Of a stretch of 35,915 nt of DNA, positions 17,129 to 24,012 are shown piece after piece. The translations under genes and the position numbers were made by a program. The notes beneath the pieces are model-generated. The model ran no database searches and was not told the DNA's origin. It was given only the letters and a program-made list of their open reading frames with translations. Each line of letters starts with the position of its first letter. Position 1 is the first letter of the stretch. This DNA is from a virus, in the IMG/VR virus record IMGVR_UViG_3300046529_000635, positions 1 to 35,915 of that record. One strand, 5' to 3'.

Positions 17129-17773
17129 TTAGCTCGGTTCGTTCCTTGCGGGTTGGGGGCCGGGTTCTTGGTTTTGGTATTTGCCGCGGTATGGAAGATC
17201 GGTTGGTTCGTCGAGCCATTCAAACTTGACTTGACAAACTGGATCGCCGCGTTTGTAATGGATGGTTGTGTTGCCACAGTTTATGAGTTCGACTGTTAGG
17301 AAACCTTCCCAACCGGGGTCTAGGTGGGTGTTGAAAGCGGAAATAAATACGCGGGCGTAGGATGATTTGTCGAGAACGGAACCGCAGATGTTGGCTGGGA
17401 ATGCAAAACGCTCGATAGTAGAGGCGAGTGCTGTATAATTGGTATTTGAAATTCGATCTTTAAATTCGGAATATTCTTCGGCGTGCATAAAATCTTGATG
17501 TGCCATTCGTTGTAGAAATTCAGCAACAATCCAAAATGGCATTGGTTCGAGAATTAATTCTTCTTCGGCAATACGGCAGTCGTAGGTGCAAGAACTGAGG
17601 CCGAATGATTTGCCGTTCTGGGTTCCGCGTTCGACGAATGGAGCAATGAGAGGTTTTTCTAAAGTGTCTATTACATATCTGTTTAAAATTTTATGGTGGT
17701 ATATTGATATGTATTCTCTAACGTAATTTGGAACGCAAAGTCTTCGGATTGATTGGGCTGAGAGGACGGTCAT
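17129..17773 (-). CDS. dcd: dCTP deaminase-like / dUTPase superfamily enzyme
   Basis: The 214-residue protein carries DKSSYARVF (135-143), the LDPGWEGFLTVELIN core (151-165, with E162 in the position of the catalytic Glu of Dcd) and the C-terminal GKYQNQEPGP tail typical of dCTP deaminases. It would make dUTP from dCTP to feed ThyX with dUMP. Residues about 82-125 form an insertion compared with E. coli Dcd. AAGGA lies 10 nt before the ATG. A bifunctional dCTP deaminase/dUTPase is possible, since no separate dUTPase is seen in the window. Confidence 0.88.
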   Translation of the reverse strand: MTVLSAQSIRRLCVPNYVREYISIYHHKILNRYVIDTLEKPLIAPFVERGTQNGKSFGLSSCTYDCRIAEEELILEPMPFWIVAEFLQRMAHQDFMHAEEYSEFKDRISNTNYTALASTIERFAFPANICGSVLDKSSYARVFISAFNTHLDPGWEGFLTVELINCGNTTIHYKRGDPVCQVKFEWLDEPTDLPYRGKYQNQEPGPQPARNEPS

Positions 17774-17786
17774 AGGGTTGGGTTCC

Positions 17787-18014
17787 TTAGGCGGCGCAGA
17801 ATTCGGCGTCGGGCCAGGATGGAGAGCAGGGAAGATATTGTACTGTCATTCCTTCTTCAAGGATGATGACATTGGTTTTAGGATTGCTCATTGCTTCATT
17901 CCACATTTCTTGTATTCGTTCGATTTGTTCTCTGGATAAATTTCCTGGAACGGTTAGAATGTATTTGCCGCCTGGCGGTGGATCACAAATGAATATGTGG
18001 CCGTCGTCCTCCAT
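17787..18014 (-). CDS. Small hypothetical protein
   Basis: A 75-residue protein starts at ATG 18014, 9 nt after GGAG. An alternative TTG at 18029 overlaps the upstream gene and lacks an SD. It contains GKYILTVPGNLSREQIERIQEMWNEAMSNPKTNVIILEEGMTVQ, a strand-helix-strand pattern I have seen in phage proteins of unknown role. It is mostly soluble and acidic. Confidence 0.65.
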   Translation of the reverse strand: MEDDGHIFICDPPPGGKYILTVPGNLSREQIERIQEMWNEAMSNPKTNVIILEEGMTVQYLPCSPSWPDAEFCAA

Positions 18015-18016
18015 TT

Positions 18017-18193
18017 TTATGCACTCCAATTGAAAAGATGATAGAGTGGTGGTCTTGCTTCGAGTTGTTTTAATTCTTCTTCGAGGGTTTGTAGCAAGTT
18101 TTGTGTCTGTTCAATTTTCTCTTTTAATCGTCCAACTCTGGAATCGTATCGCCAAGCGGTTTCGGATGATTGGTAGGAAGCAATGTCGTCCAT
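18017..18193 (-). CDS. Small coiled-coil protein
   Basis: The 58-residue protein has one clear heptad stretch, VGRLKEKIEQTQNLLQTLEEELKQLEA (about 20-46), so it is probably an oligomer. The ATG at 18193 has a strong GGAGG 8 nt upstream; the longer frame to 18226 would overlap the preceding gene. Its function is unknown, but small coiled-coil proteins in early phage regions often bind host proteins. Confidence 0.65.
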   Translation of the reverse strand: MDDIASYQSSETAWRYDSRVGRLKEKIEQTQNLLQTLEEELKQLEARPPLYHLFNWSA

Positions 18194-18197
18194 CTTA

Positions 18198-18410
18198 TTA
18201 ACCTCCAAATACAGATGTTGCTTCAAACGCTTTTTTTCGCGCTACGCACCGTTTTACACGTTCTATAATCTGAGTATCAAAACATGCTGTCGAATTAGGA
18301 TCATTTTGGAATTCTGTATTTATTAAATCTAGTAACATAAAAGCTTCTTGTGTGTTTTTAAAATTTTCTTCTATTGCTTGCTGTGCAGAAGCGGTTAGTT
18401 GGGTTTGCAT
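18198..18410 (-). CDS. Small hypothetical helical protein
   Basis: A 70-residue product starts at ATG 18410 in a TAATG overlap with the gene before, with AAGG 9 nt upstream. It is mostly helical (MQTQLTASAQQAIEENFKNT, then FMLLDLINTEFQNDP) with a basic second half (IIERVKRCVARKKAFE). No family recognised. Confidence 0.6.
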   Translation of the reverse strand: MQTQLTASAQQAIEENFKNTQEAFMLLDLINTEFQNDPNSTACFDTQIIERVKRCVARKKAFEATSVFGG

Positions 18411-18610
18411 TAGATGAAGCCTTTTTCTTGGGCTAGCCATTCGGGCATTGTCATTGTTCCAATATTTGGATCACGGTCTGAAGCGTCCCATTCGCATTGG
18501 AACTTTGGTATCCATTCGGTTCGAGAGCCATCGTAGAAACGATAGGCGAGCGGGGTTTCGAACGGAACGACGAGTTCGCCGGAAATGTCGATTAATTTAT
18601 TGTTGGGCAT
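18410..18610 (-). CDS. Small hypothetical protein
   Basis: A 66-residue product starts at ATG 18610 (GAGG 9 nt upstream), overlapping the NADAR gene's end by 14 nt. It contains ELVVPFETPLAYRFYDGSRTEWIPKFQCEWD and ends PEWLAQEKGFI, a pattern of a small beta protein with a helical tail. It is tightly coupled to the NADAR gene. No function is assigned. Confidence 0.6.
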   Translation of the reverse strand: MPNNKLIDISGELVVPFETPLAYRFYDGSRTEWIPKFQCEWDASDRDPNIGTMTMPEWLAQEKGFI

Positions 18611-19061
18611 TTCGTAAATCCTCTCTAATCGCCATCCAAATTTTGCCAAGATGGTTGTGGCCATCTTTGTTTGGTCCCCAACCCCAGAAATCATCCCGCC
18701 AAGAGTCTTCGATTAACTCGCGGTTTCCGGTTTCAAGGAGCTTTTTATAGACATATAGATGTTGATGTGCTTTTTCTTTTAGAATATTAAACATAATTTC
18801 AAGTTTAATATCATCCCAATTTGGTAATCGTAGACCACGACAATAATTAGCTATATCTAGAGCGTCGTGGGCAGATTTTGCAAATTGAATTTCTTTTTGA
18901 ATGCGGGGATGTTGTGGAAATTTTTCCCAATGATATGCGTGTTCGGATGTATCAAAACGGATACCTTCCCATTGGAGCGTGAAGGCGGAGAAGTTTGATA
19001 GGACGTAGAATTCTTTTTCGTAGAAGAAAACTTGGGTGTCGGTATCGAGTTTGTGGTTCAT
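18597..19061 (-). CDS. NADAR-domain protein (YbiA-like)
   Basis: The 154-residue protein fits the NADAR family over its whole length: FFYEKEFYVLSNFS (12-25), FDTSEHAYHWEKF (36-48, E40 in the conserved T-E-H context), an R-x-W element (LRLPNWDDIK), LLETGNRELIEDSWRDDFWGWG and HNHLGKIWMAIREDL. NADAR proteins act on ADP-ribose-linked substrates; some remove ADP-ribose from guanine in DNA and serve as antitoxins to DarT1, and YbiA is an N-glycosidase of riboflavin intermediates. A phage copy could repair DarT1-type DNA ADP-ribosylation or act in NAD metabolism. ATG 19061 has GGAGG 9 nt upstream. Confidence 0.88.
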   Translation of the reverse strand: MNHKLDTDTQVFFYEKEFYVLSNFSAFTLQWEGIRFDTSEHAYHWEKFPQHPRIQKEIQFAKSAHDALDIANYCRGLRLPNWDDIKLEIMFNILKEKAHQHLYVYKKLLETGNRELIEDSWRDDFWGWGPNKDGHNHLGKIWMAIREDLRNAQQ

Positions 19062-19282
19062 GGTGCAATTCCTCCGAAATCCCATTCATCTACGAGGAAA
19101 CACATGGCTTCGTATTCGGCATTGGTGATTTGGTGCTTTGGATCGGGGAGTTTCCACCGCCAATCTCTTTGTAGATGGTAGCCGTGGGATTGGAGGAATT
19201 GAATTGCTTTCTCTTCGCCAACACCACCGTTTTCACCATCGGTGGCCCATTTGCGACGGAGTTCTTCGGTTGCTTGGGGCAT
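19058..19282 (-). CDS. Small conserved phage protein
   Basis: A 74-residue protein (MPQATEELRRKWATDG, KAIQFLQSHGYHLQRDWRWKLPD, ITNAEYEAMCFLVDEWDFGG) of a family often seen in proteobacterial phages. Its TGA overlaps the NADAR start and its ATG follows the UDG-exonuclease stop by 1 nt. The pattern suggests a helix-strand-helix fold. Function unknown. Confidence 0.68.
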   Translation of the reverse strand: MPQATEELRRKWATDGENGGVGEEKAIQFLQSHGYHLQRDWRWKLPDPKHQITNAEYEAMCFLVDEWDFGGIAP

Positions 19283-19283
19283 T

Positions 19284-20495
19284 TTATTCGTCTCTCTTTA
19301 GTGAGTCGCGATTTCTCATACGCTTCCAGGCTATGTCCGAGGTAAATAAACTTCCAAGATATCCGAGGCTCTTGGGTTGCTCTGGCATCCAGGAATGGAA
19401 CCAAAGCATTGTGTCGTGGGCGACGTTGCGGGGATGGAGGCCCATACGGATGAAATGGGAACAATCATAGACGCCGTTTTGATAGATTTTTTCTTGTGGG
19501 GTGGCGAGGCCGAATTGAATTAACTTCCAAGCATCGAATTCCAGTTCGGGTGTTGGCCAATAGTTGATGGCGCCGGCGGGAAATCCATTCCAACGGGCAG
19601 CCGGGCCGATGTCGGTTATATATTTTCCAGTCTTATCGGTGGTGAAATCTCGAAGAACTATAATTAGGGCGTCGTGGGGGGATCGGGAAAAGCCGACCAT
19701 TGTTATTTGGTCGCGAAATGTTTCGATGTCGTTGGCATAGGCGGTTGCGGGTTTTTGGAACCAGGCGTAACCTTCAGCAATTCCTTCGGGAGTTGGATTG
19801 ATGACATTGAGCCAGCGCTCGGGGCGACGAACTTCGGGAAATTCGGCTTCCACTCGGGCTTTTTTGTAGTCGGCAATGCAGGTGGGGCGAAAAGCATTGT
19901 TTCGAAGAACATGGGCTGTGTGGTAAGTGGGAAGAACTTTGACGGATAGTTTGGTGCTCCAATCAATATAGCCTCGCATGTCGGAGATTTTTGGGGATTG
20001 GTTCAGTAGTGCCCAACAGGCCGCGTTGCCCATTGCGATTACTAAGTTTGGTTTGTATGCGGAAATTTCTTCATAGAGGCGGAGGATATGGTAGTAATGT
20101 TCGCCCTTAAGGTGGGTTCCGGGAGATTTCTTACTTGCTTTCCAAGGTGGCATCGGGGTTTCGCGTTCGGAACCAAAGAAGAAGCCCAGGTCGTTGGATG
20201 GGGGTTGTTCATTAAAGACGTTTGTGATAGCTATGTAATTGGCGGCTTTTAGTTCTTTCCAATGGTGCATTAGATTGAATTCGTTGGGGGCGAGGTATTC
20301 GTTGCAAGTTGGGCAGTGGAAGTTGCCGGTGAAGGGGGTTATTTCTTTACATTTGCGACAGCGGATCTTCATGAATGGGGCGAGGCCGGCGCGGCCCATT
20401 TCGAGAGTAAGTTCTCTACCGGATGGACCGACAAGAGCGTGTCGCATGTTTGCTTCTCTTGTTCCCCAGGCTTCGCCGCAGAGAACGATCTTCAT
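19284..20495 (-). CDS. Uracil-DNA glycosylase-like domain fused to the ExoI/ExoII half of a polymerase proofreading exonuclease
   Basis: This 403-residue protein has two parts. Residues 1-225 are UDG-like (family 4/5 style): LCGEAWGTREANMRH at the start, GPSGRELTLEMGRAGL, NVFNEQPPSND, NLVIAMGNAACWALL and LPTYHTAHVLRN. A zinc ribbon (C46, C49, C61, C64) is inserted. Residues 250-403 are a DnaQ-like 3'-5' exonuclease: ExoI D256-I-E258 and ExoII NGVYD (N340, D344), followed by HDTMLWFHSWMPEQPKSLGYLGSLFT, typical of polA-linked exonucleases. ExoIII is missing here and occurs at the start of the polymerase (15296-16801). ATG overlaps the previous TGA. It should complete the polymerase in trans. 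Confidence 0.85.
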   Translation of the reverse strand: MKIVLCGEAWGTREANMRHALVGPSGRELTLEMGRAGLAPFMKIRCRKCKEITPFTGNFHCPTCNEYLAPNEFNLMHHWKELKAANYIAITNVFNEQPPSNDLGFFFGSERETPMPPWKASKKSPGTHLKGEHYYHILRLYEEISAYKPNLVIAMGNAACWALLNQSPKISDMRGYIDWSTKLSVKVLPTYHTAHVLRNNAFRPTCIADYKKARVEAEFPEVRRPERWLNVINPTPEGIAEGYAWFQKPATAYANDIETFRDQITMVGFSRSPHDALIIVLRDFTTDKTGKYITDIGPAARWNGFPAGAINYWPTPELEFDAWKLIQFGLATPQEKIYQNGVYDCSHFIRMGLHPRNVAHDTMLWFHSWMPEQPKSLGYLGSLFTSDIAWKRMRNRDSLKRDE

Positions 20496-20806
20496 TCCCT
20501 TTCATCCCCAAAGTTAGTTCTTATATACGATAACCAAAGAGACAATAGAGGGGTTCCGGAATAAGAGCTTTTGTCGTATGGAACACCAACATGAGCATAA
20601 GGTGTTCCTCCTACTTGTCCATTTACATTTCCCATTACCCAATCAAATCCTCTTTTTTCAATGTATTTTATTGAAAAAGTATAATCAGATGTAAAACGGG
20701 GAATTTCGCTCTCAACGTTATAATAATAGCATATTGTATCTGCTATTAGCTTATCTAATTCTCGGTTTGGCTTTTCGGCTTTTTGTAGTTCTTGTGTGAC
20801 GTTCAT
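20492..20806 (-). CDS. Phage ABA-sandwich-like protein
   Basis: A 104-residue protein with ELDKLIADTICYYY near the N-terminus, YTFSIKYIEKRGFDW in the middle and TPLLSLWLSYIRTN at the end. This spacing matches the small 'phage ABA sandwich' family (helix, beta sheet, helix) widely encoded in early phage regions. It is in ATGA overlaps on both sides. Its role is unknown. Confidence 0.65.
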   Translation of the reverse strand: MNVTQELQKAEKPNRELDKLIADTICYYYNVESEIPRFTSDYTFSIKYIEKRGFDWVMGNVNGQVGGTPYAHVGVPYDKSSYSGTPLLSLWLSYIRTNFGDERE

Positions 20807-21336
20807 AGGTTGGGTTCTCTGGGCTTTTCGGTTGGAATCATTGCGTTGATGGTTTCGGTTATTTGATTTTTTGTCTCGGTCGTTCGATCTTGTTTGGCGG
20901 TTGCTATTTCGTGGTAAGCTTTGTTTAGGGTTGGCAGGTGGGATATTTTGGGATCGTCTAGGTGTTTAAATACGGTTAGCATTCGGTGTATTGTTCGGGG
21001 ACTTTTGTTTAGAAATTTGGCTAAATCTTCCAGTGTCCAAGTTGGGTTTAGGCAAGCGGTTTTGGTATATTGGGCATGTAGGTCGATTATGTAGGCTTTC
21101 CAATCTCTATCGTAAGAATCCACGCTTTCATAGGCGGCAGAAAAGCTTGGGGCGTTGGCGATTTTTGGATCGTAAAGATGATCGGATACAATTAACATTC
21201 GGCGTGCAGATGTTGTGCTCATTTTTAATTCTTTGGCAATTTGTGCGAAGGACCAATCGGGGTAAGTTAATTTAACTGCTATGTATTCAAGCCCAAATTC
21301 TTTTACCTTTGTTGTCCAATGTGGATCGGAGGACAT
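20803..21336 (-). CDS. Protein with two tandem helix-turn-helix repeats
   Basis: The 177-residue protein has two similar units: WSFAQIAKELKMSTTSARRML...DHLYDPKIANAPSFSAAYE (28-71) and WTLEDLAKFLNKSPRTIHRML...KHLDDPKISHLPTLNKAYH (100-143). Each contains a helix-turn-helix of the type used by sigma-like or ParB-like DNA binders, so it is probably a DNA-binding regulator with two reading heads. The ATG at 21336 has GGA 10 nt upstream and lies 4 nt after the previous stop. The longer frame to 21477 overlaps that gene. It is one of the first genes after the control region at 21572-21874 and may bind there. Confidence 0.72.
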   Translation of the reverse strand: MSSDPHWTTKVKEFGLEYIAVKLTYPDWSFAQIAKELKMSTTSARRMLIVSDHLYDPKIANAPSFSAAYESVDSYDRDWKAYIIDLHAQYTKTACLNPTWTLEDLAKFLNKSPRTIHRMLTVFKHLDDPKISHLPTLNKAYHEIATAKQDRTTETKNQITETINAMIPTEKPREPNL

Positions 21337-21340
21337 TGTA

Positions 21341-21571
21341 TTAGTATCCGTTCGGGATAGAAAGATGTCTCCAATGTGTTGGTTCTCCTCCATCGTCAGT
21401 AAAATGGTTATTTGAATGTGTTCGCCATTGCCCTTCTTCTTCGGTGGAGGATTTATAAGCTGTATTAAATTGCGCAACGTGTATACGTATCGGAACTGTG
21501 ATGTATCCGCTCGGCCCGCAAACTTCTAAGAAAATGTTTTTGGGTGCAGTTGTGATTGGTTGCCAATCCAT
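21341..21571 (-). CDS. DUF551-like protein
   Basis: A 76-residue protein begins MDWQPITTAPKNIFLEVCGP and ends GEPTHWRHLSIPNGY. This matches the DUF551 pattern (W-x-P-I-x-TAP-K at the start, THW-x-x-LP near the end) common in phages. Probably a small beta protein; function unknown. GGGAG lies 7 nt before the ATG. It is the first gene after the 303-nt intergenic region. Confidence 0.75.
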   Translation of the reverse strand: MDWQPITTAPKNIFLEVCGPSGYITVPIRIHVAQFNTAYKSSTEEEGQWRTHSNNHFTDDGGEPTHWRHLSIPNGY

Positions 21572-21597
21572 TAATTTACTCCCTTTTTGCAGCCCTT

Positions 21598-21629
21598 AAG
21601 CCCACTGGGATCATCCATATGGGCTTTTT
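21598..21629 (+). other. Hairpin with short T tract
   Basis: A 7-bp stem AAGCCCA / TGGGCTT (21598-21604 with 21620-21626) with a 15-nt loop is followed by a short T run (21625-21629). Read on the plus strand it resembles a weak terminator, although no plus-strand gene is upstream. On the minus strand it would be a leader hairpin about 27 nt before the DUF551 gene start. Confidence 0.35.
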
Positions 21630-21639
21630 GGGGCAACTT

Positions 21640-21658
21640 TTTTCGCGGTTCGCGAAAA
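21640..21658. repeat. Perfect palindrome, operator candidate
   Basis: TTTTCGCG-GTT-CGCGAAAA is a perfect inverted repeat of 8 bp with a 3-nt centre. It is followed by AT-rich DNA but lacks a T tract outside the stem for termination, so a binding site for a dimeric regulator is more likely. It lies 70-90 nt upstream of the DUF551 gene; the tandem helix-turn-helix protein just downstream is a candidate binder. Confidence 0.45.
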
Positions 21659-21814
21659 TGGGCGTTTCAGTCCCAAAGTTTGTTGCCTAAGTACCGGTTA
21701 TACTGATCGGCTCAGTTTTAGACTTTTATATGGTGTTGCTCGCGAGAGCTTGGGCGGTCTCGATCCAAGTCATTTCAGGGCATTCCCCGGTTTGTTTGGC
21801 CAATCGCGGCAGCA

Positions 21815-21853
21815 GGAAACCGCACTTTGCTGAATTGCGGGCAGCGGTTTTCC
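21815..21853. repeat. Imperfect inverted repeat after the 21875 gene
   Basis: GGAAACCGC (21815-21823) pairs with GCGGTTTTCC (21844-21853) with one extra T. It lies just downstream of the minus-strand stop at 21875 and could form a stable 3' hairpin on either strand. Without a T tract it is a poor intrinsic terminator and may protect mRNA ends. Confidence 0.35.
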
Positions 21854-21874
21854 CTTTCGAAGAATGAAGAAGGA

Positions 21875-22372
21875 TTACTCTTTCTTCACACCCGAAACCA
21901 TGTTCATGTTCGCGATGTAGACGCGCCCGTTGTCGCCCTTCGGCGGGGTTTGGCACATAACGTCAATCCCGCGAAGGATTTCAACGGTTTCGTTGGTCGG
22001 GTTGCCGCTCCCGTCGAGCTTCAGCTTTTCCCGATAGGTCTTGTTCGGGTCGAGGCCGATGGAAGACGTGAAACGGCGAAACATAACCATCGACTTGGGG
22101 GTGAGATAGAAATCAACCCCTGCATCGTAGTCGGAAAGATTGAAGCCCGCGTCGGTAACGGCCTTTATCTCGTCCGGGGTTACGTCTTTGCCTGGATCGG
22201 TGAGCCGAATGCCAAGGTGGTAGAACGGGGTTTTCTTTTCCTTGGAAACATCGGCCTTGATTTCTCCGGTGAGCTTGCCGAAGAAGGTCTTCTTCTCGGG
22301 CAACTCGGGCCGATCGGGATAATCGGCATCGGTTGTGTCGAGAAGTTCTTGCAGGTTTACGGGGTCGGACAT
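21875..22372 (-). CDS. Conserved phage protein, possible ssDNA-binding or recombination accessory
   Basis: The 165-residue acidic protein contains KKTFFGKLTGEIKADVSKEKKTPFYHLGIRLTD, then SDYDAGVDFYLTPKSMVMFRRFTSSIG and ends RVYIANMNMVSGVKKE. The mixed strand pattern is compatible with an OB-like fold, and the gene sits beside the RecA-like ATPase and the RecB/Cas4-like nuclease, where phages often keep an ssDNA-binding protein. This is inference from context; no SSB acidic tail is present. Its function should be regarded as unknown. Confidence 0.6.
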   Translation of the reverse strand: MSDPVNLQELLDTTDADYPDRPELPEKKTFFGKLTGEIKADVSKEKKTPFYHLGIRLTDPGKDVTPDEIKAVTDAGFNLSDYDAGVDFYLTPKSMVMFRRFTSSIGLDPNKTYREKLKLDGSGNPTNETVEILRGIDVMCQTPPKGDNGRVYIANMNMVSGVKKE

Positions 22373-22380
22373 GGCTTGGA

Positions 22381-22941
22381 TTACTCCTGGTTCAGGATAA
22401 CGACGTTGGAATTTTTGGCTGGATCGTTCTGTTCCGCCAGCTCGCGTTTATTTGTTATTTCGTCTTGAAGAGATTTTATTCTCCTTGGGTAATCGTCCGC
22501 GTCGATGCGGGAATGGTATCGGGATTTGTGAATTCGGTATTTAGAAAGCTGAGTTTCTAACTCGGTAAATTCTTTTTTAAGCTCGGCTACTCTTTGGATT
22601 GTAGTGCGAAGCCAAGGAACATTAGGAAAGAAATATTGGGTGTCAATACTTGCAATGTCACCGGTTCGGCGATCAATCCTGGTTATTGTGAGAATTTGAC
22701 CCTTTTGATCGACTATGTGTTCTTCGAATACGATGTTTTGAATTGTGATCTTTTCGGTGGCGGAAACTTCGGAGTCGATCTTGGCTTTGGCTTCGTCGTA
22801 TGAAGGAAAAGTGCAGTAGTGTTCTTTGTATTGTTCGAACTCGGGGCCAGAGACATGGAATTTTAGATCGTCTGGATTGAAATCGATCTTATGGTTGCGG
22901 TAATTACGGCTAAGAGGGTTGTTTGATTGAGTGTCGGACAT
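22381..22941 (-). CDS. Hypothetical protein with coiled coil
   Basis: A 186-residue protein with a beta-rich N-terminal half (about 1-110, SEVSATEKITIQNIVFEEHIV) and a coiled coil (about 115-135, VAELKKEFTELETQLSK), then basic DDYPRRIKSLQDEIT and a disordered end. AAGGA lies 9 nt before the ATG. Its place between the ATPase and the putative ssDNA-binding-type gene suggests a recombination or replication accessory. No family recognised. Confidence 0.6.
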   Translation of the reverse strand: MSDTQSNNPLSRNYRNHKIDFNPDDLKFHVSGPEFEQYKEHYCTFPSYDEAKAKIDSEVSATEKITIQNIVFEEHIVDQKGQILTITRIDRRTGDIASIDTQYFFPNVPWLRTTIQRVAELKKEFTELETQLSKYRIHKSRYHSRIDADDYPRRIKSLQDEITNKRELAEQNDPAKNSNVVILNQE

Positions 22942-22993
22942 TAGTTGGATTCCTTAGTTTGGGATGAGGATAGGGTTGTTGGTTTTGATGCGT

Positions 22994-24007
22994 CTATTTG
23001 GTTCCGAACCCACCAAGATTGCTTGGCTTGGTGTCTTTGGAGGATGGGTTGGGGTTTTGGGTTCTTTTCTTGTGGAATTCGGCACAATGTTCGAGGAATT
23101 CGATTGGGGCTGGTTTGTAGCGGAGAGCTTCCATAATCGACGCAAGACCAGTTTCAACAGGATAGCTATCTTCTAACCAGACAGAATTCTTTGCACTGGT
23201 ATTGTCGGTTGGAACGGTCCAGATGCGGCGCTCGGCGTTCCGGCCATTGCCGTCGCGTTTTACGATGAATTGGTCGTTGAAACGTTTGCCGACGAACGGG
23301 GACGTTGCTTGGCCGATGACTGCGGGGAAACCTTGGGGATCGATTGATTTCTTGTCGCGCAGCCGGGCTTCGGGTGATTGGGGAACATCGGTACTCATAT
23401 CGACCCGTTTGATGTGGGCGGTGAAGATGACATTGCATAGAACGCTTGGATTCATCATCTTCATTATGAGTTGGTTTATTTTGTCTTGGGCAATACCGGT
23501 GTCGCGGCCATGTTCGTCGATCATTGATCCGATGTGGCCATTTAGGTCTTGCGCCCAAATTTTGGCTATTTCGGCAAGAGTGCTCATTGTATCGAAATCG
23601 AGAACGGTATCTTGATCCCAGTCGGTAATGGCACCGTAGTTGTTTTTGCCGTCCTTCCATTCACGAAGGTATCTTACTACTTCGGTCCAAGCTTTTGACG
23701 AGGTTGGGCCTAGAGTTTCCCAAGAAACGCCTTTTACTATTGTTGTAGTTTCGTCGATTGGGACTTCGATTGGAATGCAAGATACATCGGGGACGATGTT
23801 ATGTTTCTTCATATAGGAAGCGTATGGGTAGTGTTCGAAATCGGTAAGCAGGGCGCGGAGAAGTTTAAAGCCTTTGTCGGTGTCGAGCATTCGCAGCTTA
23901 TAGCCTAGAGCCACTAAGGCTGCTTTGGCTCCAGTCTTACCGGAACCTTGATCGCCGATTAAGAGTATTTTGCCGTTTTCGAACGTTGGGTCGGTTAGGG
24001 ATGACAT
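22994..24007 (-). CDS. Sak4-like RecA-fold P-loop ATPase
   Basis: The 337-residue protein begins with a Walker A motif GDQGSGKTG (18-26) and MLDTDKGFKLLRALL, then DTVLDFDTMSTLA (Walker B-like strand) and CNVIFTAHIKRVDMS, in the order seen in Sak4-type phage recombinases (AAA_24-like). These ATPases work with single-strand annealing or exchange during phage recombination and replication. AAGG lies 10 nt before the ATG. The C-terminus is Lys/Pro/Asn-rich and probably disordered. It is next to the nuclease and the putative ssDNA-binding-type gene, matching a recombination module. Confidence 0.82.
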   Translation of the reverse strand: MSSLTDPTFENGKILLIGDQGSGKTGAKAALVALGYKLRMLDTDKGFKLLRALLTDFEHYPYASYMKKHNIVPDVSCIPIEVPIDETTTIVKGVSWETLGPTSSKAWTEVVRYLREWKDGKNNYGAITDWDQDTVLDFDTMSTLAEIAKIWAQDLNGHIGSMIDEHGRDTGIAQDKINQLIMKMMNPSVLCNVIFTAHIKRVDMSTDVPQSPEARLRDKKSIDPQGFPAVIGQATSPFVGKRFNDQFIVKRDGNGRNAERRIWTVPTDNTSAKNSVWLEDSYPVETGLASIMEALRYKPAPIEFLEHCAEFHKKRTQNPNPSSKDTKPSNLGGFGTK

Positions 24008-24012
24008 TTTGT

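Larger units (their letters stand above)
21572..21874 (-). promoter_or_regulatory. Intergenic control region of the minus-strand block
   Basis: These 303 nt are the longest stretch without a convincing gene in the minus-strand block. On the minus strand I see two A/T-rich -10-like hexamers (TATAAC at 21697-21702, TATAAA at 21725-21730), but no good -35 at normal spacing. Three hairpin elements are listed separately. A 76-codon open frame (21726-21956) overlaps the upstream gene and has no start signal; its 3' part contains a TGECP segment and a 15-codon ATG-started tail ending at 21726, neither supported. The region probably starts transcription of the downstream genes or attenuates it. Confidence 0.4.

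Noticed and set aside
21726-21956. 76-codon minus-strand frame across the end of the 21875 gene
   Set aside because: It overlaps the upstream gene, lacks an SD and good start. The LAKQTGECPEMTW segment is intriguing but no start places it in a gene.
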